From IMG/VR virus record IMGVR_UViG_3300028831_000280, positions 1-40,437 of that record: a stretch of DNA of 40,437 nt; one strand, written 5' to 3'. This document shows, one piece after another, positions 7,109 through 13,239 of this stretch. Positions within the stretch are counted from its first letter, which is position 1. Every line of letters starts with the position of its first letter. The position numbers and the translations under genes are program-made. The DNA comes from a virus. A model generated the notes under the pieces. The model had not been told where the DNA came from. It did no database searches and saw nothing but the letters and a program-made list of their open reading frames with translations.

Positions 7109-7351
7109 ATGCTCGGCTACGACGCGACTCAGGACACGGCGCAGGACAACCCCAACTCCCACTGGCGCATCTGGTTCAGCCCGCGCAAGCAGGCGCTGGT
7201 CACGATCAACGTGCAGGACTTCGACTACCCCGACTACCAGCTCATCAACGCGGACGGGTTCGTCGACTACACCGCGTACGCCACCCAGGCGGACGCCCAG
7301 CGCGGGCTCGCGCTGGTTCTCCTCCTCACCCTGAAGGTGGTGACGTCATGA
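7109..7351 (+). CDS. Hypothetical protein, 80 aa
   Basis: A tyrosine- and aspartate-rich small protein (MLGYDATQDTAQDN...). ATG 7109 is 8 nt from AAGGAG; GTG 7100 is too close to that site. ATGA overlap couples it to the next gene. Function unknown. Confidence 0.7.
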   Translation: MLGYDATQDTAQDNPNSHWRIWFSPRKQALVTINVQDFDYPDYQLINADGFVDYTAYATQADAQRGLALVLLLTLKVVTS

Positions 7352-7506
7352 TCACGGTGCATGTTTCCCACCCGCTGTTCGGCGCGTTCACCTGGACCAC
7401 CGTCACGCGCGACACGCGCGCCGCGGTAACCGAGACGACAGTGCAGGCCATCGCCCGCTACGGTGACAGGGACATGGATCTCTGGACCGTCACGCGCGTC
7501 GTGTAA
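7348..7506 (+). CDS. Hypothetical protein, 52 aa
   Basis: A small threonine/valine-rich protein (MITVHVSHPLFGAFTWTT) beginning in an ATGA overlap and ending just before the tRNA pair. The beta-strand-like pattern gives no function. Confidence 0.6.
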   Translation: MITVHVSHPLFGAFTWTTVTRDTRAAVTETTVQAIARYGDRDMDLWTVTRVV

Positions 7507-7511
7507 CACCC

Positions 7512-7527
7512 GCTCACTTCGGTGAGC
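7512..7527 (+). terminator. UUCG stem-loop between mRNA and tRNAs
   Basis: GCTCAC-TTCG-GTGAGC: a 6-bp stem with a stable UUCG loop, no T run. It lies 5 nt before tRNA-Glu, so it may protect the mRNA end or help processing rather than terminate. Confidence 0.6.
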
Positions 7528-7532
7528 ACCTA

Positions 7533-7604
7533 GCCCCGTTCGTCTAGCGGCAGGACACCTGACTCTCACTCAGGAGATCGCGGGTTCGAATCCCGCACGG
7601 GGTA
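7533..7604 (+). tRNA. tRNA-Glu (CTC)
   Basis: Complete cloverleaf: acceptor GCCCCGT/ACGGGGT, anticodon stem CCTGA/TCAGG with loop CTCTCAC (anticodon CTC), T arm CGGG-TTCGAAT-CCCG. CCA is not encoded. It probably supplements decoding of GAG, a very common codon here. Confidence 0.95.
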
Positions 7605-7614
7605 CGCAAGGCAA

Positions 7615-7686
7615 GGCTCGGTAGCTTAACGGTGGAGCGCCTGGTTGTCAGCCAGGAGGTCGGGGGTTCGACTCCCCCTCGGGCCG
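7615..7686 (+). tRNA. tRNA-Asp (GTC)
   Basis: Complete cloverleaf: acceptor GGCTCGG/TCGGGCC, anticodon arm CCTGG-TTGTCAG-CCAGG, T arm GGGGG-TTCGACT-CCCCC. CCA is not encoded. It lies 10 nt after tRNA-Glu, likely on the same transcript. Confidence 0.95.
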
Positions 7687-7689
7687 CTC

Positions 7690-7737
7690 AAAGATCTTGA
7701 AACTCGTGGGTTCAATTCATCACGAGTGTGGTAGAGT
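7690..7737 (+). promoter_or_regulatory. Promoter, repeated phage class
   Basis: AAAGATCTTGAAA box, then ACTCGTG and CACGAGT forming a 7-bp inverted repeat around GGTTCAATTCAT, then TAGAGT (7732-7737). The CGGAACGCACGGAACG leader follows. It starts 4 nt after tRNA-Asp. Confidence 0.8.
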
Positions 7738-7773
7738 AATCATATCAACGGAACGCACGGAACGAGGGACACG

Positions 7774-8052
7774 ATGATCACGATTCCGATTCCCGCGGAC
7801 GACCGCACGCTGAAGCTGACCGGCATGGGCGACGTCAAGTGGCACGGCCTGGAGATGCTCGGCGGCAAGATCACCGGGTACGCGCTGGAGCTGGCGGGCA
7901 GCACCCGCCTCCGCTTCCGCTCGTCCGAGCAGTGGCTCCGCGTGATGCGGAACGTGAAGGGTGGCTGGGACGTCGTGATCGAGGGCGAGGTCGTCGCGAC
8001 CGAGCGCCTGAAGGTCGACGCGCAGGCCGAGGCCCTCACCTGGGTCCGATAG
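7774..8052 (+). CDS. Hypothetical protein, 92 aa
   Basis: Unrecognised, with alternating hydrophobic residues suggesting a beta fold (MITIPIPADDRTLKLTGMG...). First gene of the 7774-9205 operon behind its own promoter and leader. Confidence 0.75.
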   Translation: MITIPIPADDRTLKLTGMGDVKWHGLEMLGGKITGYALELAGSTRLRFRSSEQWLRVMRNVKGGWDVVIEGEVVATERLKVDAQAEALTWVR

Positions 8053-8060
8053 GAGTTGTG

Positions 8061-8306
8061 ATGCAGATCAGGGAGTTCCGCCAGCGCTTGCACCTGCTCC
8101 TCACGGAGCCCGAGACCGCGGTGCTGGACGACGAGGCGTGGTGGGAGCAGTTCGGCGAGGTGCTGGACGACGTGCTCGCCACGCGGGCACACGCCAAGCG
8201 CGACGCCACACGCGCGCGACGTGGCACGCAGTGGGCGGCCTGGACCGCCAAGAACCCGCCCGCGCACGTGGACACGTCCGAGTTCGACGACCCGGACAAC
8301 GGCTGA
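8061..8306 (+). CDS. Hypothetical protein, 81 aa
   Basis: A helical, charged protein (MQIREFRQRLHLLLTEPE...). ATG 8061 follows AGGAG by 5 nt. The segment DDEAWWEQFGEVLDDVLATR resembles LTDEEWYEELWKLLDPVVDAR in the next gene, suggesting tandem paralogous N-terminal domains. Function unknown. Confidence 0.7.
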   Translation: MQIREFRQRLHLLLTEPETAVLDDEAWWEQFGEVLDDVLATRAHAKRDATRARRGTQWAAWTAKNPPAHVDTSEFDDPDNG

Positions 8307-8316
8307 GGAGACGATC

Positions 8317-8691
8317 ATGGACGAGCTGCGCAAGCTGCGCGCGTCGGTGTACAACCTGAGCGCCCGTGACTGGATCAAGCTCACGGATGAGGAGTGGTAC
8401 GAGGAGCTGTGGAAGCTGCTCGACCCGGTGGTCGACGCGCGGATTGAGCGCTCGCAGCAGGCACTGGACGACGCGCTGGCGCGCAAGCGCAAGCTCGCGC
8501 CTGAGGCCACACCCGCTCCCGCTCCCGTGTACAAGAACTGGGGCGTTGCGTGGTTCTCGCGCACCGGTGAGAACGGCTCGTGCGAGCGCTGCGGACGTGG
8601 TGGTCGCGTGTATCAGGGATACAACGGGGGTGCGCACATGGGACTGTTCTGCGGCCCGTGCCGTCGCCCCGTGATGCTCAACGAGGCGTGA
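8317..8691 (+). CDS. Zinc-ribbon protein with helical N-terminal domain
   Basis: A 124-aa protein. Residues 1-65 are helical and resemble the upstream 81-aa gene; a Pro/Ala linker follows; the C terminus has CERCGRGG...CGPC (CxxC-x~22-CxxC), a likely zinc ribbon. ATG 8317 follows GAGGAG. It may be a nucleic-acid-binding or adaptor protein. The zinc prediction rests on Cys spacing only. Confidence 0.7.
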   Translation: MDELRKLRASVYNLSARDWIKLTDEEWYEELWKLLDPVVDARIERSQQALDDALARKRKLAPEATPAPAPVYKNWGVAWFSRTGENGSCERCGRGGRVYQGYNGGAHMGLFCGPCRRPVMLNEA

Positions 8692-8700
8692 GGAGAAGTG

Positions 8701-8841
8701 GTGGAGAAGGAGACGACGACCACGCCCACCCGCACGTGGGCGGAGCAGCGCGACGCGATGTACGCGTTGCTCAAGGAGACGCGAGAGTGGAACCAGCGCC
8801 AGCAGGCGTTGTCCGACGCGATGAAGCTGATGGGAGTCTGA
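8701..8841 (+). CDS. Hypothetical protein, 46 aa
   Basis: A short helical, charged protein (VEKETTTTPTRTWAEQRDAM...). GTG 8698 or 8701 are equally possible starts behind AGGAGA. The next gene follows by 2 nt. Function unknown. Confidence 0.55.
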   Translation: MEKETTTTPTRTWAEQRDAMYALLKETREWNQRQQALSDAMKLMGV

Positions 8842-8843
8842 CG

Positions 8844-9017
8844 ATGACGGTAGCGGAGTTGATCGCCCGGCTGCGCGAGCTGCCGCCGGACGCGATCGTG
8901 ATGGTGCGCGACAGCGACGGCGACATGTCGCGAGTCGATGACGCGGACCTGATGGAGATGCGGTTCAAGGACTGGGCTGGCGTCAAGCAGACCGTGTACA
9001 TCACCGGGAACTTCTGA
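8844..9017 (+). CDS. Hypothetical protein, 57 aa
   Basis: Begins MTVAELIARLRELPPDAIVM, the pattern of small phage proteins with an N-terminal helix followed by strands (xLIxxLxxLPPDAxVxV). Common in actinophages, function unknown. The stop overlaps the next ATG. Confidence 0.7.
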   Translation: MTVAELIARLRELPPDAIVMVRDSDGDMSRVDDADLMEMRFKDWAGVKQTVYITGNF

Positions 9018-9205
9018 TGTGGGTCGTGGCGTGGGCCGTGACGTGGGGGACGTTCGCCACCGGACTGGTGTGGGTGTCCACCACGTCACGCCGCTTCGAC
9101 GTCGACACCGCACTTATGATCCGCGTGATCCTGTACCTGCTGCTCATGGCCGGTGTCATCTTCATGATGCCCGCCCTGGGGCAGCTCAGCGACTGGCTCG
9201 CGTAG
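9017..9205 (+). CDS. Small two-span membrane protein
   Basis: A 62-aa protein with two hydrophobic segments (VVAWAVTWGTFATGLVWV and VILYLLLMAGVIFMMPAL). TGATG overlap with the upstream gene. A holin-like topology is possible, but a better holin candidate lies at 33998. Confidence 0.65.
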   Translation: MWVVAWAVTWGTFATGLVWVSTTSRRFDVDTALMIRVILYLLLMAGVIFMMPALGQLSDWLA

Positions 9206-9234
9206 TTGCACTCAGATCATACGTATGGTAGGGT
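9206..9234 (+). promoter_or_regulatory. Promoter
   Basis: TTGCAC (9206-9211), 17-nt spacer, TAGGGT (9229-9234). It overlaps the upstream stop and would start transcription near 9241, at the first arm of a structured leader. Confidence 0.7.
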
Positions 9235-9240
9235 TAGACA

Positions 9241-9404
9241 CGCGGTACCCCGCCAGCCCAACCTTCGGGTGTAGCGGCGGAGGCGGGGTATCGCACCTCT
9301 CAATCTCCCGTGGTACAGACAACGGTAGGCGTCGCGACGTCAACCGGGCGGTGTGCAAGACCCGCCGGGAGAGCTCACGGAACGCACGGAAACGAGGGAT
9401 TCAG
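9241..9404 (+). ncRNA. Structured 5' leader RNA
   Basis: About 165 nt between promoter and ATG 9405. TACCCCGCC (9246-9254) pairs perfectly with GGCGGGGTA (9282-9290), enclosing an ACC-TTCG-GGT hairpin. TCTCCCG (9304-9310) pairs with CGGGAGA (9366-9372), enclosing about 55 nt. Other genes here have 25-40-nt leaders, so this could be a cis-regulatory element or a small RNA. I recognise no known riboswitch. Confidence 0.55.
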
Positions 9405-9800
9405 ATGGCACTGAACGGTGAGGGCGAGCCCCGCCCGACGCTCATGCAGGTGGCCACGCAGGCCGCGACGATCGAGCTCTTCAGGCAGTGGCAGACGTAC
9501 GCCAACGGGGTCCACATGGACTACGACACCTTCCGCTCGATCAACTTCCGCGCGATCGCGGAGGCCGTGATCGCCGCGGCGGGCTTCCCGGTGGAGACGC
9601 TGGACGCCACGCTCCAGCTGCCGAAGCTGGACGACGAGGACATCACGGAGATGCCCAAGCTGCGCGCGCTCCTCACGCGGGAGTCGCCGTTCGCGCCGCC
9701 CAGCCCGCCCGTGAACCCGCTGGACAAGCACGTCAAGGTCGCGTACCCGAAGCCGGGTAGCGCCGCCTGGAACGAGCACATGCGCCAGGTGCAGGGATGA
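9405..9800 (+). CDS. Hypothetical protein, 131 aa
   Basis: ATG 9405 follows the CGGAACGCACGGAAACGAGGG leader; the frame is open from 9225 but that part overlaps the promoter and structured leader. Helical centre, Pro-rich C terminus (PFAPPSPPVNPLDKHVKVAY). Function unknown. Confidence 0.7.
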   Translation: MALNGEGEPRPTLMQVATQAATIELFRQWQTYANGVHMDYDTFRSINFRAIAEAVIAAAGFPVETLDATLQLPKLDDEDITEMPKLRALLTRESPFAPPSPPVNPLDKHVKVAYPKPGSAAWNEHMRQVQG

Positions 9801-10036
9801 GGGCGACGATCGTCGCGATCCGCGCGCAGGTGACGCGGATCTGCGTGAAGGAGAAGGAGCACGTGCTGCTCGGCGGCGCGTACGCCGCGTCCGCCGTGTG
9901 GCACCACTCGGCGATCCTCACGATCGCGTACGGCGTCGTCGCGCTGGCGGGCGTGCACATCTTCCGCCGACGGGACCACGCCCGACGGAGCGACAAGCAC
10001 CAGGCCGTCTACCACGGCCGTCACTTGGCAGACTGA
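9797..10036 (+). CDS. Small membrane protein, 79 aa
   Basis: Begins in an ATGA overlap. One central hydrophobic region (AILTIAYGVVALAGVHIF) flanked by basic stretches, predicting a single span with a cytoplasmic basic tail (RRRDHARRSDKH). Function unknown. Confidence 0.6.
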   Translation: MRATIVAIRAQVTRICVKEKEHVLLGGAYAASAVWHHSAILTIAYGVVALAGVHIFRRRDHARRSDKHQAVYHGRHLAD

Positions 10037-10045
10037 GGAGAGATC

Positions 10046-10384
10046 ATGGGAGACCGCGGCGACATCTACGTTCACGAGGGTGAGCTCCCGGGCGTGTACC
10101 TGTACACGCACTGGGACGGGCACAAGCTGCCGAGCGTCGTCCAGCGCACGCTGATCTCGCGCGAGGGACGCGAGCGCTGGAACGACGCGCCCTACCTGAC
10201 GCGGATCATGTTCGAGCAGCTGATCCGCGGGTACGAGCGCCAGGAGACCGGGTTCGGGATCTCGGCGCAGCGCAGCGACGGGCGCATGATCAAGGTCGAC
10301 GTCGCGGCGCAGACGGTGACGCTGGACAGCGGGGAAGTCCGCAGCTTCGCGGACTACAGCCACTGGATCGACGCGCACTGGTGA
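10046..10384 (+). CDS. Hypothetical protein, 112 aa
   Basis: Starts MGDRGDIYVHEGELPGVYLY and contains THWDGHKLPSVVQRTL. This resembles a widespread phage and plasmid protein family with the pattern H-WDG--LP--V. Function not known to me. ATG 10046 follows AGGAGA; a terminator follows the gene. Confidence 0.75.
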   Translation: MGDRGDIYVHEGELPGVYLYTHWDGHKLPSVVQRTLISREGRERWNDAPYLTRIMFEQLIRGYERQETGFGISAQRSDGRMIKVDVAAQTVTLDSGEVRSFADYSHWIDAHW

Positions 10385-10394
10385 GCTGACGCGA

Positions 10395-10429
10395 GTGAGG
10401 CGCGTGACTGACGTCGCGCGCCTCACTTT
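10395..10429 (+). terminator. Rho-independent terminator
   Basis: A perfect 10-bp stem GTGAGGCGCG (10395-10404) / CGCGCCTCAC (10417-10426) followed by TTT. It ends the 9405-10384 operon just before the next promoter. Confidence 0.8.
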
Positions 10430-10438
10430 CGCGTGTAA

Positions 10439-10485
10439 AGAATCTTGACGTTCGTGGGTTCAACTACCCACGCGTGTGGTAAAGT
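10439..10485 (+). promoter_or_regulatory. Promoter, repeated phage class
   Basis: AAAGAATCTTGACG box, CGTGGGT-TCAACT-ACCCACG inverted repeat over the -35 region, TAAAGT (10480-10485), then the CGGAACGCACGGAAA leader. Confidence 0.8.
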
Positions 10486-10522
10486 ATCTGGTAACGGAAC
10501 GCACGGAAATCAGGAGGATGCC

Positions 10523-10774
10523 ATGACTGACACCGCCACCGCCACCGTCACATTCGCCAAGGGTGCCCAGCGCCACGACGTGGAGCTGACGCTGAACCCC
10601 GACGACGACGTCGAGGTCGACGAGTTCGTTGAGGAGCTGGAGGTCGACGACCTGGCCTGGGCGGCCGCGAGCGAGTGGCCCGAGTCCGGCTGGGGCACGG
10701 ACAACCCGGCGTGGGGCGTCGTCGCCGTGGTCGTGCACGTCGACGGCCAGGACGTCAACCTGCGGGTGAGCTGA
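10523..10774 (+). CDS. Acidic hypothetical protein, 83 aa
   Basis: Strongly acidic middle (DDDVEVDEFVEELEVDD) between beta-like ends. Such acidic mini-proteins are sometimes DNA mimics, but nothing specific supports that here. ATG 10523 follows AGGAGG. First gene of its promoter unit. Confidence 0.7.
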   Translation: MTDTATATVTFAKGAQRHDVELTLNPDDDVEVDEFVEELEVDDLAWAAASEWPESGWGTDNPAWGVVAVVVHVDGQDVNLRVS

Positions 10775-10775
10775 C

Positions 10776-11048
10776 GTGGCACGCGCGCTGCTGCCGACGC
10801 GCCGCATCCAGGCGCGCAACGTCAAGGCGGGGCACGTCGTCCTCGTGAAGTCGCGGGCTGGTAGCCTGCGCTGGTTCGTGGTGGGCTACGCGGTCGGCTT
10901 TGGCAAGCCGCACGTCTGGTCCGGACGCTGGGCGTTCGGTGGCCAGTGGGTCATGCACGTCGAGCACCAGGACGGCTACGTCACCGTGAAGCACAACGAC
11001 GACGCGCGGCGGGACGTCGAGCGTCTCGCGCTCGCGGCTAAAGTGTGA
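10776..11048 (+). CDS. Hypothetical basic protein, 90 aa
   Basis: A basic protein (VARALLPTRRIQARNVKAGH...) with beta-like hydrophobic stretches that could bind nucleic acid. GTG 10776 starts 1 nt after the upstream stop. Its 3' end overlaps the next promoter. Confidence 0.65.
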   Translation: MARALLPTRRIQARNVKAGHVVLVKSRAGSLRWFVVGYAVGFGKPHVWSGRWAFGGQWVMHVEHQDGYVTVKHNDDARRDVERLALAAKV

Positions 11049-11054
11049 TATAAT
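11043..11054 (+). promoter_or_regulatory. Extended -10 promoter, TGATATAAT class
   Basis: GTGTGATATAAT with a perfect -10 TATAAT (11049-11054) and TG one base upstream. No good -35. Almost the same 14-mer occurs at 31220, and both are followed by an ACGGAAACT leader, so this is a second promoter class. Confidence 0.75.
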
Positions 11055-11089
11055 TGAACTACGACGGAAACTCTGAGAGGATGATCGCA

Positions 11090-11368
11090 GTGAACCCGAG
11101 CGACTACACGCTGGAGATCGACACGTTACACCGCAACGTCTGGCCCGTGCGCTTCAACGGCCAGGTGGTCGGCGAGCTGAGGGAGCACATGACCCTCGCG
11201 CTCGACGGCGGCCAGGCGCCCCTGAGCGACTGGTCCTGGAAGCTGAACGTCAGCGAGGGCGACGACCCCGCGTACGTGGGCACGCGCGCCCGCTACGCCA
11301 CGCGCGACGAGGCGCTCGCGCAGCTGTCCCAGGTCCACCACGCCATCTACCAGACCGGGACCAGGTGA
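11090..11368 (+). CDS. Hypothetical protein, 92 aa
   Basis: GTG 11090 is preferred because GAGAGG lies 9 nt upstream; ATG 11081 directly abuts that site. Sequence VNPSDYTLEIDTLHRNVWPV... is unrecognised. The stop overlaps the next start. Confidence 0.65.
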   Translation: MNPSDYTLEIDTLHRNVWPVRFNGQVVGELREHMTLALDGGQAPLSDWSWKLNVSEGDDPAYVGTRARYATRDEALAQLSQVHHAIYQTGTR

Positions 11369-11556
11369 TGTCGGGCGACCTGCGCGTGGGCGTCGTCGTC
11401 ACCTGGCTCCGGACGACGGCGCAGGAGGACGCGCACGAGGCGGTCATCCTGCCGTCGGGCTGGGTCCGGGTAACGTGGTGCGACGGGACGACGACGCACG
11501 TGTCGCCGTCCGCGCTGCGCAGCATCACCGGGAAGGGTGTGAGTTACGGTGCCTAG
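11368..11556 (+). CDS. Hypothetical protein, 62 aa
   Basis: A small, probably SH3-like beta protein (RVGVVVTWLR...EAVILPSGWVRVTWCDG) of the kind seen in phage accessory regions. ATG 11368 or GTG 11365 within the overlap. Function unknown. Confidence 0.6.
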   Translation: MSGDLRVGVVVTWLRTTAQEDAHEAVILPSGWVRVTWCDGTTTHVSPSALRSITGKGVSYGA

Positions 11557-11842
11557 CCCGAGCTGGGAGGAGCACCGCGCGCAGCAGCGTGTGGAGGCTG
11601 CCGCGGAGTTGGAGCAGCTGATCGCGGTCGCCAAGGCGATCGTGCTCGACCTGCGTGGCAACGAGCAGGACGGCCGGGACGCGCGGTTACGCGCCAACGA
11701 CACCGCCTACGCACGTCTGTACTGGCTGCGCCACAAGCTTGGCCGCATCACTTCGGACATGGGCGTCGGCTTGCCACCCACCCGGGCGCAGCGCGTCGTC
11801 GCCGCGGAGTACGACCCGCTGCTGAACCCGGAGGACGAGTGA
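11549..11842 (+). CDS. Hypothetical helical protein, 97 aa
   Basis: GTG 11549 overlaps the preceding gene by 8 nt. Mostly helical and charged (WEEHRAQQRVEAAAELEQL...). No motif recognised. Confidence 0.6.
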   Translation: MPSPSWEEHRAQQRVEAAAELEQLIAVAKAIVLDLRGNEQDGRDARLRANDTAYARLYWLRHKLGRITSDMGVGLPPTRAQRVVAAEYDPLLNPEDE

Positions 11843-12198
11843 GAACCCAGATCGGCACGGTGGAGATCCTGCGGGACCGCGTGTACCCGCGCTTTCCCGA
11901 GACGGACAGTGATCAGACCGTGTACGTGGAGGCGGGCGAGTGGCCCGTGTACCGCGACGACCGGGGCAACATCTACTGGGAGATGACCGGCAAGCCGTCG
12001 CGTCGTCGCGGCAGCTTCCAGTCGCTCGGTGACGGCATGTACATGTCCACCGAGTGGGATGAGCTCCTGGACGACGAGGACATCATCTTCAAGTCCAAGG
12101 CGTACACGCGCGACGAGTTCATTGACTTCGCGGAGAACCACCCGCAGACGCAGCCCGGCGACGCGCAGCGACTCATCTTCAAGGTGAGGCTGTCCTAG
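11839..12198 (+). CDS. Hypothetical protein, 119 aa
   Basis: GTGA overlap with the upstream stop. The sequence (VRTQIGTVEILRDRVYPRFP...) includes Tyr- and Asp-rich parts. Last larger gene of the 11090 unit; its stop codon lies in a stem-loop. Function unknown. Confidence 0.65.
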   Translation: MRTQIGTVEILRDRVYPRFPETDSDQTVYVEAGEWPVYRDDRGNIYWEMTGKPSRRRGSFQSLGDGMYMSTEWDELLDDEDIIFKSKAYTRDEFIDFAENHPQTQPGDAQRLIFKVRLS

Positions 12199-12225
12199 AT
12201 GTGGTCACCACCTTGGTGATCTAGG
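12194..12225 (+). terminator. Stem-loop over a stop codon
   Basis: TCACCA-CCT-TGGTGA (12205-12219), flanked by CCTAG (12194-12198, containing the TAG stop) pairing with CTAGG (12221-12225). No T run. Possibly an attenuator or mRNA stabiliser. Confidence 0.5.
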
Positions 12226-12241
12226 AAAGGAAGAGGAAAGA

Positions 12242-12340
12242 GTGAGTGGCAAGAAGAAGTCCGGCGTCGGCGGCTGGATCGGCGTCATCGTGTTCCTGGC
12301 GTTCGTCGTCCTGTTCGCGATCGGGGTGCTGAGCCAGTGA
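12242..12340 (+). CDS. Tiny single-span membrane protein
   Basis: A 32-aa protein, basic N terminus (SGKKKSG) then one span (WIGVIVFLAFVVLFAIGVL). A GGAAAGGAAGAGG purine tract gives a ribosome site. Resembles the next gene in plan. Confidence 0.55.
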   Translation: MSGKKKSGVGGWIGVIVFLAFVVLFAIGVLSQ

Positions 12341-12438
12341 GCCAGCCAGCGTACAAGGCCCCCAAGGGCAAGCCCAACTGGATTGGCTGGGTGCTCGTGG
12401 TCGCGGCCATCGTGGTCGCGATTGTGTTCCTGCTCTGA
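12337..12438 (+). CDS. Tiny single-span membrane protein
   Basis: A 33-aa protein starting in a GTGA overlap. A Lys-rich N terminus is followed by one span (IGWVLVVAAIVVAIVFLL). Paired with the upstream mini membrane protein. Function unknown. Confidence 0.55.
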   Translation: MSQPAYKAPKGKPNWIGWVLVVAAIVVAIVFLL

Positions 12439-12443
12439 CGTAG

Positions 12444-12473
12444 CTGCACGGTTGTGAATGCGGGACGTATAGT
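12444..12473 (+). promoter_or_regulatory. Possible promoter
   Basis: TATAGT (12468-12473) with a CTGCAC -35-like hexamer at 12444. It would start near 12480, immediately before the terminator at 12497, giving an attenuated or very short transcript. Confidence 0.5.
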
Positions 12474-12496
12474 TGGTCCTGCACGCCCTACCCGAA

Positions 12497-12528
12497 CCCC
12501 CGCGAGTCTCTCCCACTCGCGGGGGTTT
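12497..12528 (+). terminator. Rho-independent terminator / attenuator
   Basis: A perfect 11-bp stem CCCCCGCGAGT (12497-12507) / ACTCGCGGGGG (12515-12525) followed by TTT. It lies between the candidate promoter at 12468 and the gene at 12550, so it may attenuate that gene. Confidence 0.8.
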
Positions 12529-12549
12529 CACTCTGTAGAGAAGGATGCC

Positions 12550-12834
12550 GTGACTGACGAGATTCCCAAGCACACGAATTGGCAGCGTGACCCGACGCTA
12601 CCCGTCGACTTCTACAAGCGCATGCCCACGGGTGGCACCGCGTACGTCGTGGACCCGCGCTACTCCGACGTTCCCGAGCCACCGGTACTCCCGGGCGTCA
12701 GTGAGAGCAACTGGTTCCGCCGCATGCCTAACGGTGGCACGGTGTACCGCGCCAACCTGCCCATCCCGCCGATCAAGCCCAACGGAGGCGGCACGACGTA
12801 CGTCGCGGACGAGGCTGACGACGCCGGCGAGTAG
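12550..12834 (+). CDS. Hypothetical repeat protein, 94 aa
   Basis: GTG 12550 lies 7 nt after GAAGG. Three internal repeats share a RMPxGGTxY core: KRMPTGGTAYV, RRMPNGGTVYR and KPNGGGTTYV. Gly/Pro-rich, probably extended. It is the last coding gene before the Y-RNA array. Function unknown. Confidence 0.7.
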   Translation: MTDEIPKHTNWQRDPTLPVDFYKRMPTGGTAYVVDPRYSDVPEPPVLPGVSESNWFRRMPNGGTVYRANLPIPPIKPNGGGTTYVADEADDAGE

Positions 12835-12849
12835 GTTCGGCTAATCACC

Positions 12850-12878
12850 TGGACGGTGAGGTTCACCGTTGGTAGAGT
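12850..12878 (+). promoter_or_regulatory. Promoter of the Y-RNA array
   Basis: TGGACG (12850-12855), a 17-nt spacer and TAGAGT (12873-12878) preceded by TTGG. The same -10 hexamer occurs in the 7732 promoter. The expected start near 12885 is exactly the first base of the outer helix of Y-RNA unit 1. An ACGGTGA/TCACCGT hairpin overlaps the spacer. Confidence 0.7.
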
Positions 12879-12884
12879 TTTCCT

Positions 12885-12961
12885 CGTTGCTGGTGCGTAG
12901 TTCACGGATACTTCAAACTGCTAATTTGACACACTCCGTGAATGACTGGTTCTCAGCGACG
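12885..12961 (+). ncRNA. Y-RNA-like unit 1 (short form)
   Basis: Outer helix CGTTGCTG (12885-12892) / CAGCGACG (12954-12961); conserved loop GTGCGTAG (12893-12900) opposite TGACTGGTTCT (12943-12953); inner helix TTCACGGA (12901-12908) / TCCGTGAA (12935-12942). The apex carries TACTTC and a 5-bp hairpin TCAAA-CTGCTAA-TTTGA that looks like a tRNA anticodon arm, but there is no D or T arm. It is the smallest of five units, resembling the bare Ro-binding stem of Y RNAs. Confidence 0.75.
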
Positions 12962-12970
12962 CAAGCTTGA

Positions 12971-13075
12971 TCTCCGGTGCGGAGGTCGAGGGTTACTTCG
13001 TGGTTCGATCCCATGGGCTCCTCCGGGAGTTCACGCGCACTGGGCGCATATCCCTCGCCATCTTGTTCTCGGAGA
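12971..13075 (+). ncRNA. Y-RNA-like unit 2 with permuted tRNA-like module
   Basis: Outer helix TCTCCG (12971-12976) / CGGAGA (13070-13075); GTGCGGAG (12977-12984) opposite CCATCTTGTTCT (13058-13069); inner helix CGAGGG (12987-12992) / CCCTCG (13052-13057). Inside, in order: TTACTTC, a T arm CGTGG-TTCGATC-CCATG (12999-13015), an acceptor-like stem GGCTCC/GGAGTT closed by a TCCG (UNCG-type) loop, and a D-arm-like GCGC-ACTGG-GCGC. This is tRNA order turned around, as expected of a Y RNA that mimics tRNA. Confidence 0.78.
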
Positions 13076-13089
13076 CACCACAACTGAAT

Positions 13090-13225
13090 CCCCGGTGCGG
13101 AGAGCACGGATACTTCTGGAAATCCAACAGGTTGCGGGTTCGAACCCCGCCCGCCGACTCGTCGGCGGTAGCCCAACTGGCAGAGGCAGTGGCGATAAGA
13201 ACCGTGTTCGACCTGGTTCTCGGGG
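13090..13225 (+). ncRNA. Y-RNA-like unit 3 with permuted tRNA-like module
   Basis: Outer helix CCCCG (13090-13094) / CGGGG (13221-13225); GTGCGGAG (13095-13102) opposite CGACCTGGTTCT (13209-13220); inner helix AGCACGG / CCGTGTT (13103-13109, 13202-13208). The module has a perfect T arm GCGGG-TTCGAAC-CCCGC (13134-13150), a 7-bp acceptor stem CCGCCGA/TCGGCGG joined by CTCG (13151-13168), then TA and a D arm with the usual AACTGG loop (13171-13187). No free acceptor end or CCA exists. Confidence 0.82.
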
Positions 13226-13239
13226 AGCCAGCGCGTGTA

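Noticed and set aside
9225-9404. Coding extension of the gene at 9405 to 9225
   Set aside because: Overlaps the promoter -10 and a self-complementary leader; ATG 9405 has the repeated leader and purine tract.
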